A stretch of 64,000 nucleotides of DNA from Chryseobacterium gotjawalense (GTDB lineage Bacteria; Bacteroidota; Bacteroidia; Flavobacteriales; Weeksellaceae). Position numbers and translations under genes: made by a program. The notes below the pieces were generated by a model. That model did no database searches. It had not been told where the DNA came from and saw nothing but the letters and a program-made list of their open reading frames with translations. The stretch lies in assembly GCF_030012525.1 (NCBI RefSeq), contig NZ_CP124855.1:1798001-1862000 (forward strand), written 5' to 3'. This document shows positions 1-9,960 of the stretch, piece by piece; the stretch's first letter is position 1; each line of letters opens with the position of its first letter.

Positions 1-243
1 GTAGATATGGCCGTTGATATTTTGAAAGCAACCGGAATGCGGGCTTATGCTGCCAGAAGGTTAGGGCAAAGATTTATGGTGATTGATAAAGCGATGACGC
101 GCAAATTAGCAAAAGATCAGTTGAGCGACAAAGTAACTTTTACGATGACAGAGCACCTGGATCGGGAGGCAGAACTTCTCGCAGAAGACAGCCATTCTTT
201 CGACGAATCACAATGGAATGAGTATGAGGAATATCAGAATTAG
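1..243 (+). CDS. Unrecognised protein, C-terminal fragment (runs off left edge)
   Basis: The reading frame is open from the first base and ends with TAG at 243, so the gene probably starts outside the window; the ATG at 7 may be internal. The visible 80 residues are charged and end in an acidic tail rich in Glu, Asp and Ser. There is no signal peptide or membrane segment in the visible part. I do not recognise the family. It converges on aroQ with about 90 bp between them. Confidence 0.55.
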   Translation, partial: VDMAVDILKATGMRAYAARRLGQRFMVIDKAMTRKLAKDQLSDKVTFTMTEHLDREAELLAEDSHSFDESQWNEYEEYQN

Positions 244-334
244 GTGACAAGCTGCCAGCAATAATGATGAAAAGGTTGGTATAGTTTAAGAAATGATTTT
301 CTGAGAATTCTTTTTGGGAAAAAAATGAAATCCC

Positions 335-742
335 CTAATGCAAACTCAAGATTGCCAATCGATATCCTTTCATTCCGAAACCACTTAAAATCCCATCCGC
401 ATTTGCAGCCGTGACGGATTTCTGGCGGAACTCTTCTCTTTTGTAAATATTACTGATATGAACTTCTATTTTCGGTTGCGAAATATTTTTCAGGCAATCG
501 GCGATCGCATAGGAATAATGGGTAAATGCGCCGGGATTAATCACCAGACTCTCAAAATCATTTTCTTGCAGACGGTTGATAATTTCCCCTTCAATATTCG
601 ATTGATAATAGAGAATTTCATGTTGCGGAAATTCTTGCTTTAAGTTTTCGAGGTATTGTTCCATAGAAACGCTTCCGTAAATTTCCGGTTCGCGGGTTCC
701 CAAAAGATTGAGATTAGGGCCGTTCAATATTAAAATTCTCAT
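335..742 (-). CDS. aroQ: 3-dehydroquinate dehydratase, type II
   Basis: Converts 3-dehydroquinate to 3-dehydroshikimate in the cytosolic shikimate pathway. At 135 residues it is slightly shorter than the usual ~145 for the dodecameric type II enzyme. The N-terminus carries the family motif NGPNLNLLGTREPEIYG, which includes the catalytic Tyr of the flexible lid loop. Mid-protein NPGAFTHYSYAI and then EVHISNI supply the Asn and His active-site residues. The ATG start has a TAnnTTTG promoter box a few bases upstream. The gene stands alone, divergent from tamB. Confidence 0.95.
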   Translation of the reverse strand: MRILILNGPNLNLLGTREPEIYGSVSMEQYLENLKQEFPQHEILYYQSNIEGEIINRLQENDFESLVINPGAFTHYSYAIADCLKNISQPKIEVHISNIYKREEFRQKSVTAANADGILSGFGMKGYRLAILSLH

Positions 743-756
743 GTAGAAATTTTTAC

Positions 757-764
757 AAAGATAT
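757..764 (-). promoter_or_regulatory. aroQ promoter -7 box (TATCTTTG)
   Basis: Read on the minus strand this is TATCTTTG, a perfect match to the Bacteroidetes -7 consensus TAnnTTTG, 15 nt before the aroQ ATG. I see no clear TTG at -33. The leader would be very short. Confidence 0.5.
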
Positions 765-887
765 GGTTTTACAGAAAATATAGGCTTTTAGGCTTAATAA
801 TTGTTACAAAAAAAACTGGTTCATCCCCATTTTTCGTAAAACAGGAGCATCGCACGTTTCGTGGATTATCCCTCCTATAGAAAAATG

Positions 888-895
888 TATTTTTG
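888..895 (+). promoter_or_regulatory. tamB promoter -7 box (TATTTTTG)
   Basis: TATTTTTG matches TAnnTTTG and ends 22 nt before the GTG start of tamB. No exact TTG is seen at the expected -33 position, so the call rests on one element and its location. Confidence 0.4.
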
Positions 896-917
896 TAATC
901 ACCTCAAACTCTAATTT

Positions 918-3900
918 GTGAATATTTATCGTAGGATTTTAAAATACACCGGAATCTTCATCACCTCTTTTCTGGTGTTATTGATGGTCCTGGTTTTCAG
1001 TTTACAATTCCCTTCTGTTCAGAATTTTGCCAAAGGAAAACTGGTGAATTATCTGGAAAAAAAAATAAAAACCAAAGTGATTTTAGACCGCGTTTACATC
1101 AGCTTTCCCAATAGTTTGGTGATGGAAAATCTGTATTTACAAGGTCAAAAAGTAGACACTCTTTTATTTGCCCGAAAACTGGATGTCGGGTTAAATATTC
1201 CGAAACTTCTCAAAAATACGGCTGATATTACTTCTGTCAGTTTAGAAGGTGTAAAAGCAAATGTAGTCCGCAACGAAAACGGTACTTTTAATTTCGATTA
1301 CATCATCGATGCTTTTGCTACCAAAGATGAAGAAAAAACGCCTTCGAAACCGTTTATTATTTCTTTGGATAAAATAAAACTTAAAGATATTGGGATTTCA
1401 TTTATTGATAATCAATCCCGAAATGATATTAATCTTTACTTTAAATCATTCGACACGGGCGTAAAAACTTTCGATCTCGAAAAAAATAATTACGCAGTGA
1501 ATGATATCAATATGGATGGACTGCGATTGAAATTGAAACAGGATTTAGTAGAAGAAGTTGCCAATAAAGTCGTAGAAAAAGTTGACTCTTTGCAAAAACA
1601 AAGCCCTTTGAAGTTAGGTTTAAATAAAATTAAACTCACCAATTTCAATATTGATTATGGCGACGACAATACCAAAACTTTTGCGAAAGTTATTTTCAAA
1701 GAATTAAGCACAAAAATAAATCAACTCGATTTAGAGCACCGCAATTTCGGAATTGAAAACCTTTATTTAAAAGGAGCAGACATCAATGCCAAATTATTTC
1801 TGCCTGCTCAAAATGCCAGTCCAAAAAAAGAAGAAAAAGTTTCAACCTCAACTGACGAAAAATCATTAGCGCTACTATTAAATAAATTAGTTTTAGACGA
1901 TGTAAAAGTGGTTTACGATAACACGGCGATCGCCAAAACAAGATCGGGAATGGATTTCAATCACCTGAATTTTTCTAAAATGGATCTCGATCTTTCTGAT
2001 TTCAAAATGAAAGACGGCACTTTTGCCGGAACGGTAAAATCGGCAGAAATCAAAGAAAACCGAGGTTTGAATATTCAGAAATTCACAACCGATTTTGTGT
2101 TTGAAGATCAACAGGCTTATTTGAAAGATCTGTATCTGCAAACTCCGAAGACGGTTTTGAGGGATGAACTTGTTCTGCATTATAATTCGATTGAACAGCT
2201 TTCTGCCAATCCCGGCGCGGTGAAAATTGCAGCCAATATTCAAAAATCAAAAGTGGGTTTTTCAGATATTTTAATGCTCGCTCCCACTTTAAGAAATACC
2301 GTTCCGTTCAATAAATATCCGAATGCGATTCTAAATATTGATGCCAGATTAAAAGGAACAGTTAATGATTTATTGATTCAAAACCTGCAACTTTCGGGAA
2401 TCGACCAATTAAAAGTGCAGGCGTCGGGAACCATTAAAAATGCCATGAATCCTGATCATTTATATTATGATTTACAAGTTCGGGAACTTTCATCTTCCGC
2501 AAAAACTATTTATAATATAGTTCCAAAAAATACGATTCCAAATAATATTACGCTGCCTTCTCATTTTAAAATTGCGGGAAAAGCGAAAGGAACCACTCAG
2601 ATTGTCAATACAAATCTAGTCATAACTTCTACTTTAGGTAACGCCGGAATTCGTGCGTCAGTCGATATGAAATGGAAAAATCAGGAACGCTACGATGTTC
2701 AGGCGAACCTCCAAAATTTACAAATCGGCAAGATTATTCAGAATAAAGATTTGGGTTCCATTACCGGACAAATCGCGGTGAAAGGACAAGGTTTCGATCC
2801 GAATAAAGCGAATGCTGATTTGTCAGGAAACATCAAATCGGTCGCTTACAAAGGTTATACTTACCAGAATATGGCGCTGAACGGAAAAGTAAATCGTGGC
2901 GCTTATGTTGTCAACCTCGATTCTAAAGATCCAAATGCGGACTTGAAATTATTGGCTTCCGGTAATTTTACGCAAAAAGAACCCACCATTAAAGTGAACG
3001 GAACGATCCGAAAATTGGATTTACATAAACTCGGTTTCTACGAAGATCAAATGATTTTGGCCGGAGATATCGACGGCGATTTCACCAGTTTAAATCCCGA
3101 TGCGCCGAACGGATATCTGAATTTGAAAAATTTTGCAATTTCTGATACGAAAGATATTTTTGCTTTACAGGAAGTTTTTCTAAAAGCTGTTTCCACCGCA
3201 GATCAAAATCAAATTACGCTTCAATCTCAAATTGCTGACATCGATTTGACAGGGAAATATAAATTGACGCAAATTTTAGGTTCGTTGCAAAACACCATTA
3301 ACCAATATTATCAGTTTCAAAAGCCGGGAACGAAAGTTGAAAAAATCGATCCTAACCAGTTTTTTACTTTTAATGCTAAAATTAAAGATGATAATTTACT
3401 TCGAAAATTTGTTCCTGAATTAACAGAATTTGAACCGATCACTTTGGTTGGAAATTACGATGCCGATTCCAGAAAGTTAGAAGTCAATGGACAAATTCCG
3501 CAAGTAACTTACGGTGCCAATAAAATCAGCGGCGGCGTTTTAACCATTAATAATCTGAATGACGCCTTGGTTTATGATGTGAAACTGGCAGACTTTAAAA
3601 ATGAAAAAATTGCTTTAATGAAATTAAGTTTAAATGGCGACATTAAAGACAATCTCATCACCTACAACGCTTCTACAAAAGATGAAAAAGATGCCACTAA
3701 ATTTCTGATTGCAGGAAATGTTGAAAAGATGGGCGACCTCACCAAGATCAGTTTAAACCCTGATGGCTTAACATTGAATTACGATAATTGGCAGGTTTCG
3801 CCGGATAATTATTTGCAGTTAAGCAGCAAAGGAATCTTAGCCAATAATTTTACAATTTCTAATAACGGAAGTGAAATCAGCGTGCAATCGGAAACCAATA

Positions 3901-5921
3901 TCCCAAACAGTCCGCTCAATATTGACATTAAAAATTTCAAGATTGAAACGATAACGGAACTCATTAAAAAAGATTCGCTTCTGGCAAAAGGGAATATTAA
4001 TGGAACTGCGCAAATCCGCGACTTGCAAAATAATATGACTTTTACATCAGATATTGATGTGACTGATTTATATGTTTACGGTAGTCCGGCTGGAAATTTA
4101 GAAATTAAAGCCAATAACCAATCTGCAGACTTAATTCGTGCAGATATCTCACTGTCCGGCTTTGACAATGATCTAAAACTCGAAGGAACTTTCAACACCA
4201 AATCCAGCATTTTGGATATGAACCTCAACATGAATCAACTTCAAATGAAAACGGTTCAGGGATTTTCAATGAATGCTATTGAAAAGGCTGAAGGTTATCT
4301 TTCCGGAAATTTAAAAATAAGTGGTAAAACCGACAAACCAAATATTTTGGGCGGTATTAAATTTAATAATGTCGGTTTAGGTCTCACCCAATTGGGCAGT
4401 AATTTTAAAAACATTAATGATGAAATCAAATTCACGAATCGCGGAATTGATTTTAATGACTTTAAAATTAAAGATGAATCCGGAAATGCAATTGTCATTG
4501 ATGGATCAGTGCTTACCAAAACGTATACAGATTTTGCCTTTAATTTAGACGTGAATGCAAGAAACTTTAAAGTGGTAGATTCTGAAAAAAATAACGATAA
4601 AATGATGTACGGCGTTCTCGCGATGAATGCCGATTTAAAAATCCGTGGAGATTTGGATTTACCAAAGGTTGACGGAAATTTAAAAGTGACCGATAAAACA
4701 GATTTCACTTTTGTTTTACCGCAATCTTCGCCAGCTTTACAGGATCGCGAAGGCATTGTAGAGTTTATTGATCAGGATCAAATCGCGTTGCAGAAAACCA
4801 TTAAAGCAGATTCGCTAACCGACCAAAGCAAATTTAAAGGAATGGACGTGAACGTGAATATCGAGGTCGTTAAAGACGCGAAAATCTCTTTAATTATCGA
4901 TCAGGCAAACGGTGATTTTGTAAAACTTCAGGGAGAAGCACAGCTAACGGGCGGCATCGATCCTTCGGGAAAAACAACTTTAGTCGGCATTTACCAGGTT
5001 GAAAAAGGAGCGTACGAAATGTCGGTAAGTTTACTGAAAAGAAAATTTGAAATCGAAAAAGGAAGCACCATTACCTGGACAGGCGAACCGATGACGGCGA
5101 ATCTGGACATTACCGCGGTATATAAAACGGATGCGGCACCACTCGATTTATTGCAGCAGCAATTAACGACTGCTTCCGCCAGCGAACTCAATCAGTATAA
5201 GCAAAGAATACCGTTCAACACCTTATTGATCATGAAAGGTGAATTGCTGAAACCCGTGATTACTTTTGACATCACCACTTCTAAGGAAAACAATTCCGTC
5301 TCTTCTGAAGTGATTGACAATACAACGGCGAAACTGGATCAGTTGCGGCGCGAGGAATCTGAAATGAATAAACAGGTTTTTGCCTTGCTTCTTTTAAACA
5401 GATTCGTGGGTGAAAATCCTTTCCAAAGTGAAACCGGTTTATCGGCTTCTACTTTAGCGAAACAAAGTGTGAGCCGTATTTTATCGGATCAGCTGAATAA
5501 TTTGGCTTCTGATTTAATTGGTGGTGTAGAATTGAATTTTGATTTGGAATCTACAGAAGATTATTCCAGCGGTAATAAAAATGAAAGAACCGATCTGAAT
5601 GTTGGTCTGACGAAAAGATTATTTGATGACCGCCTGAAAGTGACCGTGGGAAACAATTTCGCTTTGGAAGGTGATGCCAGACAAAATGAACAGATGACCA
5701 ATATCGCAGGCGATATTACTTTGGATTACAGTCTTTCTAAAAACGGCAGATACATGTTGAGGGCATACCGGAAAAACGATTATCAGGTCGCCTTGCAAGG
5801 TCAGATTATCGAAACCGGAGTCGGATTTATCATCACTTTAGATTACGATAAATTCAGGGAAATATTCGAACGTTCCAGGAAAAATAAAAATTACCGAAAA
5901 CAAAATACGTCTTCAAAATAA
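918..5921 (+). CDS. tamB: Translocation/assembly module protein TamB (AsmA/DUF490-like)
   Basis: A 1,667-residue envelope protein of the TamB/AsmA-like bridge family, thought to carry lipid or help outer-membrane assembly across the periplasm. One hydrophobic anchor lies at about residues 10-30. It is followed by a very long, repetitive beta-strand-rich stretch with recurring 'L.G...' and 'I.G' patterns, as in lipid-transfer groove proteins. The last ~400 residues resemble the conserved TamB C-terminal domain, and the end is basic. The start is GTG; no in-frame ATG precedes it. Its TAA overlaps the ATG of the next gene by one base (ATAATG), so the two are almost certainly translationally coupled. 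Length is usual for Bacteroidetes TamB and longer than the ~1,260 of E. coli. Confidence 0.92.
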   Translation: MNIYRRILKYTGIFITSFLVLLMVLVFSLQFPSVQNFAKGKLVNYLEKKIKTKVILDRVYISFPNSLVMENLYLQGQKVDTLLFARKLDVGLNIPKLLKNTADITSVSLEGVKANVVRNENGTFNFDYIIDAFATKDEEKTPSKPFIISLDKIKLKDIGISFIDNQSRNDINLYFKSFDTGVKTFDLEKNNYAVNDINMDGLRLKLKQDLVEEVANKVVEKVDSLQKQSPLKLGLNKIKLTNFNIDYGDDNTKTFAKVIFKELSTKINQLDLEHRNFGIENLYLKGADINAKLFLPAQNASPKKEEKVSTSTDEKSLALLLNKLVLDDVKVVYDNTAIAKTRSGMDFNHLNFSKMDLDLSDFKMKDGTFAGTVKSAEIKENRGLNIQKFTTDFVFEDQQAYLKDLYLQTPKTVLRDELVLHYNSIEQLSANPGAVKIAANIQKSKVGFSDILMLAPTLRNTVPFNKYPNAILNIDARLKGTVNDLLIQNLQLSGIDQLKVQASGTIKNAMNPDHLYYDLQVRELSSSAKTIYNIVPKNTIPNNITLPSHFKIAGKAKGTTQIVNTNLVITSTLGNAGIRASVDMKWKNQERYDVQANLQNLQIGKIIQNKDLGSITGQIAVKGQGFDPNKANADLSGNIKSVAYKGYTYQNMALNGKVNRGAYVVNLDSKDPNADLKLLASGNFTQKEPTIKVNGTIRKLDLHKLGFYEDQMILAGDIDGDFTSLNPDAPNGYLNLKNFAISDTKDIFALQEVFLKAVSTADQNQITLQSQIADIDLTGKYKLTQILGSLQNTINQYYQFQKPGTKVEKIDPNQFFTFNAKIKDDNLLRKFVPELTEFEPITLVGNYDADSRKLEVNGQIPQVTYGANKISGGVLTINNLNDALVYDVKLADFKNEKIALMKLSLNGDIKDNLITYNASTKDEKDATKFLIAGNVEKMGDLTKISLNPDGLTLNYDNWQVSPDNYLQLSSKGILANNFTISNNGSEISVQSETNIPNSPLNIDIKNFKIETITELIKKDSLLAKGNINGTAQIRDLQNNMTFTSDIDVTDLYVYGSPAGNLEIKANNQSADLIRADISLSGFDNDLKLEGTFNTKSSILDMNLNMNQLQMKTVQGFSMNAIEKAEGYLSGNLKISGKTDKPNILGGIKFNNVGLGLTQLGSNFKNINDEIKFTNRGIDFNDFKIKDESGNAIVIDGSVLTKTYTDFAFNLDVNARNFKVVDSEKNNDKMMYGVLAMNADLKIRGDLDLPKVDGNLKVTDKTDFTFVLPQSSPALQDREGIVEFIDQDQIALQKTIKADSLTDQSKFKGMDVNVNIEVVKDAKISLIIDQANGDFVKLQGEAQLTGGIDPSGKTTLVGIYQVEKGAYEMSVSLLKRKFEIEKGSTITWTGEPMTANLDITAVYKTDAAPLDLLQQQLTTASASELNQYKQRIPFNTLLIMKGELLKPVITFDITTSKENNSVSSEVIDNTTAKLDQLRREESEMNKQVFALLLLNRFVGENPFQSETGLSASTLAKQSVSRILSDQLNNLASDLIGGVELNFDLESTEDYSSGNKNERTDLNVGLTKRLFDDRLKVTVGNNFALEGDARQNEQMTNIAGDITLDYSLSKNGRYMLRAYRKNDYQVALQGQIIETGVGFIITLDYDKFREIFERSRKNKNYRKQNTSSK

Positions 5922-8266
5922 TGATAAAACTGAACAGCTCTTATTATAAAATAGTTACGACACTTTCTTTGGCATTCCTAATTTCATCCTGTAGCAATAC
6001 TAAATTTCTGCAGGAAGGTCAACTATTATACACCGGCGCGAAAATCAACATTAAAAATGATACGCTCTCAAAAAAAGAAAAATCAAATTTAAAAGAAGCA
6101 CTTCAGGAGCAACTTCGCCCGAAACCGAATTCTTCTTTTTTGGGTTTAAGGCCTAAACTTTATATTTATAATATCACTAAAGAGCCTAAAAAGCAAAAAG
6201 GAATTGGTTACTGGCTGAAATATAAAATCGGAGAAAAACCAGTTTTGCTAGGTGATGTCGATCGGGAATTCAATAAAAAAATCGTCGTAAATTATTCTGA
6301 AAACAAAGGTTTTTTTAATGCAAAAGCATCATCAGACACCATTTCTAAAAATAAAAAAGCGCAGGTTATTTACACCTTAAAACCTGGTGCAAGATATTTG
6401 ATCAGCAAGGTTAATTTTCCGGGAGATTCTACTGAAATTAACAAAGAAATCCAGTCGGTAAAGGATAAAACTTTTCTGAAAGCAGGAAACCCTTTCGATT
6501 TAGCCGTAATCAAAGCAGAACGTGAAAGAATTAATGCCCATTTAAAAAACCGTGGTTTTTATTATTTCAGTCCTGATAACATTATCGTTCAGGCAGACAG
6601 TACCGTGACCAAAAAACCAGAAGTTGAACTTTTCGTAAAACTGAAAAACAATACTCCGGCATTGGCAAAAGACCAGTTCACGATAGACAAAACCATCGTT
6701 TTTGCAGATTATGATATTAGAGACGTAAAACTGGGAAAATACGGAATCCCTTATAATACCGATTCTGTAGAAATGTACAACAACATTCACATCATCGATC
6801 CTAAAAACAAATTCAAACCGAAAATTTTCGACCGTACGCTTTATTTTGACAAAGGAGATCTGTACAACCGAACAGACCATAATCTTTCATTGAACCGACT
6901 GATCAGTTTAGGCGTTTTTAAGTTTGTAAAAAATGAGTTTATCGTTTCAGATTCATTAAATCATCAATTTGATGCGTATTATCTTTTGACACCGAGACCG
7001 TTTCAGTCGTTGCGTTTAGAAACTTTAGGAAAAACCAATTCCGCCAATTATACCGGTGGAGAAGTCAATCTGAACTGGACTCACCGGAATTTTTTCCGTG
7101 GCGCAGAACAGCTAAAAGCCGCCATTTATGGCGCAGCAGATATTCAGGTCGGCGGTCCAAAAGATGCGAACAATATTGTCAGAGTCGGTGCCAATGCGCA
7201 ACTTTCTATTCCGAGAATTGTAGCGCCTTTTAAATTTCATTCTTCAAGTGCTTATGTTCCGAGAACGAACATCAATATCGGTTATGAATATCTGAGCCGA
7301 ACTCAATTGTATACTTTGCACAGTTTCACGACTTCATACGGATATCTTTGGAAAGAAAACGAAAGAAAGGAACATGAATTAAAAATTTTGGATGTAACTG
7401 TTGTCGCCCCACAAAAGGTAACAGAGAAGTATTTGGAACAGATCAATGGAAATCCGGCAAACGAGATTATCGCAAATCCTTCACTTCAAAGAGTGATTGA
7501 CAAACAATTGATTTTTGGTCCCACTTACAGTTACACCTATACCAATACGATGCTTCCGAAAAAGAACACTTTCTATTATAAAGGAAGTGCGGATTTGGCA
7601 GGAACAATCACCGGTTTAGTGACTGGCGCCGATGCAAAAGCAGGAAAAGAAAAAGAATTATTCAACATTCCTTTCAGTCAATATGCGAAGATGGAACATG
7701 ATTTCAGATATTATCGAAAAATTAATAATAAAAGTACCATCGCTACCCGATTTATTGCGGGCATTGGATATCCTTATGGAAATTCAATTACAATGCCTTA
7801 CGTAAAACAGTTCTTTGTGGGCGGAAGCAATAGTATCCGTGCCTTTCGTGCCCGAACTTTAGGGCCGGGAAGTTATGATCCAAGAACTCAAAATGCGTCT
7901 TTCTTTTTTGATCAGTCTGGAGACATTAAATTAGAACTGAATGCAGAATACCGGGCGAATATTTATAAATTTCTGAATGCCGCCGTATTCGCTGATGCTG
8001 GAAATGTCTGGCTCGTGAATGAAGATCTTACCCGTCCTGGTGGGAAATTTTCTAAAGATTTTGTAAAAGAAATCGCAGTTGGTGCCGGCGTTGGATTAAG
8101 ACTTGACTTTTCAATCTTGATTTTAAGACTCGATTTGACCATGCCACTCCGCATTCCTTATTATGATGAAGGCGACCGCTGGACTTTTGATAAAATTGAT
8201 TTTGGAAGCAGCGCCTGGAGAAAAGACAATTTGATTTTGAATATAGCAATTGGTTATCCTTTCTGA
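5921..8266 (+). CDS. tamL: TamA-like outer-membrane lipoprotein (TamL), BamA/Omp85 superfamily
   Basis: Probable outer-membrane partner of TamB. The N-terminus is a lipoprotein signal with lipobox LISSC (Cys24), then NTKFLQEGQ, the usual opening of Bacteroidetes lipidated TamA proteins. Residues ~45-320 fit POTRA-type repeats. The second half is an Omp85 beta-barrel with the motif FVGGSNSIRAFR near residue 640 and a final IAIGYPF ending in Phe, the outer-membrane insertion signature. Lipidated TamA (TamL) is an established Bacteroidetes variant; E. coli TamA is not a lipoprotein. It starts on the last base of tamB, which makes a two-gene operon. Confidence 0.92.
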   Translation: MIKLNSSYYKIVTTLSLAFLISSCSNTKFLQEGQLLYTGAKINIKNDTLSKKEKSNLKEALQEQLRPKPNSSFLGLRPKLYIYNITKEPKKQKGIGYWLKYKIGEKPVLLGDVDREFNKKIVVNYSENKGFFNAKASSDTISKNKKAQVIYTLKPGARYLISKVNFPGDSTEINKEIQSVKDKTFLKAGNPFDLAVIKAERERINAHLKNRGFYYFSPDNIIVQADSTVTKKPEVELFVKLKNNTPALAKDQFTIDKTIVFADYDIRDVKLGKYGIPYNTDSVEMYNNIHIIDPKNKFKPKIFDRTLYFDKGDLYNRTDHNLSLNRLISLGVFKFVKNEFIVSDSLNHQFDAYYLLTPRPFQSLRLETLGKTNSANYTGGEVNLNWTHRNFFRGAEQLKAAIYGAADIQVGGPKDANNIVRVGANAQLSIPRIVAPFKFHSSSAYVPRTNINIGYEYLSRTQLYTLHSFTTSYGYLWKENERKEHELKILDVTVVAPQKVTEKYLEQINGNPANEIIANPSLQRVIDKQLIFGPTYSYTYTNTMLPKKNTFYYKGSADLAGTITGLVTGADAKAGKEKELFNIPFSQYAKMEHDFRYYRKINNKSTIATRFIAGIGYPYGNSITMPYVKQFFVGGSNSIRAFRARTLGPGSYDPRTQNASFFFDQSGDIKLELNAEYRANIYKFLNAAVFADAGNVWLVNEDLTRPGGKFSKDFVKEIAVGAGVGLRLDFSILILRLDLTMPLRIPYYDEGDRWTFDKIDFGSSAWRKDNLILNIAIGYPF

Positions 8267-8367
8267 TAATTTAATGAAAAAAGCTGGACCACATTACTTT
8301 TTGAAGTATTCTTTGGTAACTCTATGGTTAAAAAAATAAGTGTTTTACTCTAAAAAAAGATAATGTT

Positions 8368-9309
8368 ATGAAGAAGTTAACTTTTTTCTGGAAGACTTTA
8401 ATGGAAACCTTCACCGAATGGAATAATTCGCCGGCGGGTAAAGACGCTGCAAGTTTAGCCTATTATGCGATTTTTTCGATTCCGGGATTATTGATCATCA
8501 TTATTTGGATTGCCGGAAACTTTTTCGGGGAAGAAGCCATTCGTGGTGAAATCAGCCACCAAATCAACAGTGTGATGGGACAGGATGCCGCCCAAAGCAT
8601 CGAGGATATGGTTGCAGGAGCCTTGATAGACCGGCAGAATATCTTCATGAAAGCACTGGGAGTCGCTTCCCTCATTTACGGTGGAACGACCGTTTTCTTT
8701 CAGCTTCAAAAATCCTTAAATAAACTTTGGGATGTAGAAGCAGCACCGAAAAAAGCCATTATCAAATTTTTACTCGACCGCGCCAATTCTCTGGGAATGA
8801 TTATCGTGATTGGTTTTTTATTAATGATTACGATGGTTCTTTCTTCCCTGATCAGCTTGCTGAATAATTTCATCATGTTTCGGTTAGGATTTGAAACCTA
8901 TGTTTTAATGGAGACGGTGAATTATTTGTCTGGATTTATCCTGGTCATCCTGGTTTTCGCTTTTATGTTTAAAGTTCTTCCGGATGCAGAAATTTCATGG
9001 AAAGCAGTTTGGCCGGGCGCATTTCTTACGGCGGTTCTTTTTACCATCGGGAAATTTTTGCTCAGTCTTTACTTTTCAGAACTGAAACCAACTTCCGTTT
9101 TCGGGACCGCAGGTACAATCGTTTTAATTATGATGTGGATTAATTACTCCTGTATGCTCATCTTTTTTGGCGCAGAATTCACCAAAGTGTACTCCCAGAA
9201 CAAAGGATTTAAAATCGTACCGTCCCGCCATGCAAAATGGAGTGCAGAAAAACTGTATCAGGAATCATTGAAAGAGAAGAATTTTACCGCTAGTGAAATG
9301 AAACAGTAA
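8368..9309 (+). CDS. YihY/virulence factor BrkB family membrane protein
   Basis: An inner-membrane protein of 313 residues with about six hydrophobic segments. It shows typical YihY/BrkB features: the N-terminal 'DAASLAYYAIFSIPGLLI' segment, YGGTTVFFQLQKSLNKLWDV, and a C-terminal 'GTAGTIVLIMMWINYSCMLIFFGAEFTKVY'-like segment in which W, N and the GAE motif are conserved. The molecular function of the family is unsettled; older RNase BN labels were erroneous. It lies 100 bp after tamL on the same strand and is followed by an intrinsic terminator. Confidence 0.9.
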   Translation: MKKLTFFWKTLMETFTEWNNSPAGKDAASLAYYAIFSIPGLLIIIIWIAGNFFGEEAIRGEISHQINSVMGQDAAQSIEDMVAGALIDRQNIFMKALGVASLIYGGTTVFFQLQKSLNKLWDVEAAPKKAIIKFLLDRANSLGMIIVIGFLLMITMVLSSLISLLNNFIMFRLGFETYVLMETVNYLSGFILVILVFAFMFKVLPDAEISWKAVWPGAFLTAVLFTIGKFLLSLYFSELKPTSVFGTAGTIVLIMMWINYSCMLIFFGAEFTKVYSQNKGFKIVPSRHAKWSAEKLYQESLKEKNFTASEMKQ

Positions 9310-9342
9310 TTCTATGCATACTCTCATTGATCAAAATAAATA

Positions 9343-9373
9343 AAACTTCTGCAGTTGATGCAGGAGTTTTTTG
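9343..9373 (+). terminator. Intrinsic terminator after the YihY gene
   Basis: An inverted repeat AACTTCTGCA / TGCAGGAGTT with a five-base loop is followed by TTTTTT, 33 nt after the YihY stop codon. Confidence 0.7.
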
Positions 9374-9491
9374 TGGAACGGTTTAAAGCATACTATACAG
9401 GAATAGAATACCATTGATTATCATGTTAAGTTTTAAAGGAAACTCTATGACTTTTCTTCAACTCAAACCCTCAAAATAGACCATAAAAAAA

Positions 9492-9515
9492 CTTCCGAAA
9501 AATTAATTTCGGAAG
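9492..9515 (-). terminator. Intrinsic terminator of the rpsT/tRNA-Glu unit
   Basis: The perfect stem CTTCCGAAA / TTTCGGAAG is followed on the minus strand by a run of seven T, directly beyond the 3' end of tRNA-Glu. Confidence 0.75.
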
Positions 9516-9520
9516 CTTGG

Positions 9521-9592
9521 TAGCCCGTAGGGGAGTCGAACCCCTCTTACCAGGATGAAAACCTGAGGTCCTAACCGATAGACGAACGGGCC
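9521..9592 (-). tRNA. tRNA-Glu (UUC), CCA adjacent in DNA
   Basis: A cloverleaf can be drawn on the minus strand: acceptor GGCCCGT/ACGGGCT with G1-U72, D arm GTCTATCGGTTAGGAC, anticodon loop TTTTCAT with anticodon TTC, and T arm GGGGTTCGACTCCCC. The discriminator A is followed in the DNA by CCA (9518-9520), so the 3' CCA appears to be encoded. It lies 25 bp after rpsT. Confidence 0.95.
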
Positions 9593-9616
9593 AGTGCGTC
9601 TTTGTTTTTTATATAA

Positions 9617-9871
9617 TTACGCTAATTTATTAACGTGCTTAGTCAACTTACTTTTAAGGTTGGCTGCCTTGTTTTTGTGGATGATGTTTTTCTTCACCAA
9701 CTTGTCTAACAAAGAGATTACTGATGGCAACTGTAACGTAGCGGCAGCTTTATCTTCTTCATTTCTCAATACTTTCAAAACTGTTCTAGCAGTCTTGTGG
9801 TAATATCTGTTTATTACTCTTCTTTTTTCGCTTTGTCTGATTCTTTTCAGAGCTGATTTATGATTTGCCAT
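9617..9871 (-). CDS. rpsT: 30S ribosomal protein bS20
   Basis: An 84-residue, very basic, helical protein that binds 16S rRNA in the small subunit. It opens with MANHKSALKRIRQSEKRR, the hallmark bS20 start, and has the expected length and Lys/Ala-rich composition. It sits between two tRNA-Glu genes on the same strand, and a good Bacteroidetes promoter precedes it. The ATG has no Shine-Dalgarno sequence. Confidence 0.97.
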   Translation of the reverse strand: MANHKSALKRIRQSEKRRVINRYYHKTARTVLKVLRNEEDKAAATLQLPSVISLLDKLVKKNIIHKNKAANLKSKLTKHVNKLA

Positions 9872-9891
9872 ATCTTCTTAAAACTTGGGTG

Positions 9892-9920
9892 CAAAGATAA
9901 TAATCTTTTTTTAATTACAA
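9892..9920 (-). promoter_or_regulatory. rpsT promoter (TTG-18-TATCTTTG)
   Basis: On the minus strand, TTG at 9918-9920 and TATCTTTG at 9892-9899 are 18 bp apart and 20 nt before the rpsT ATG. Both elements and their spacing fit the Bacteroidetes primary sigma factor. Confidence 0.65.
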
Positions 9921-9960
9921 AATCTTTTTTAATAAACTTTTCAAAAACTTTCATCTTTAG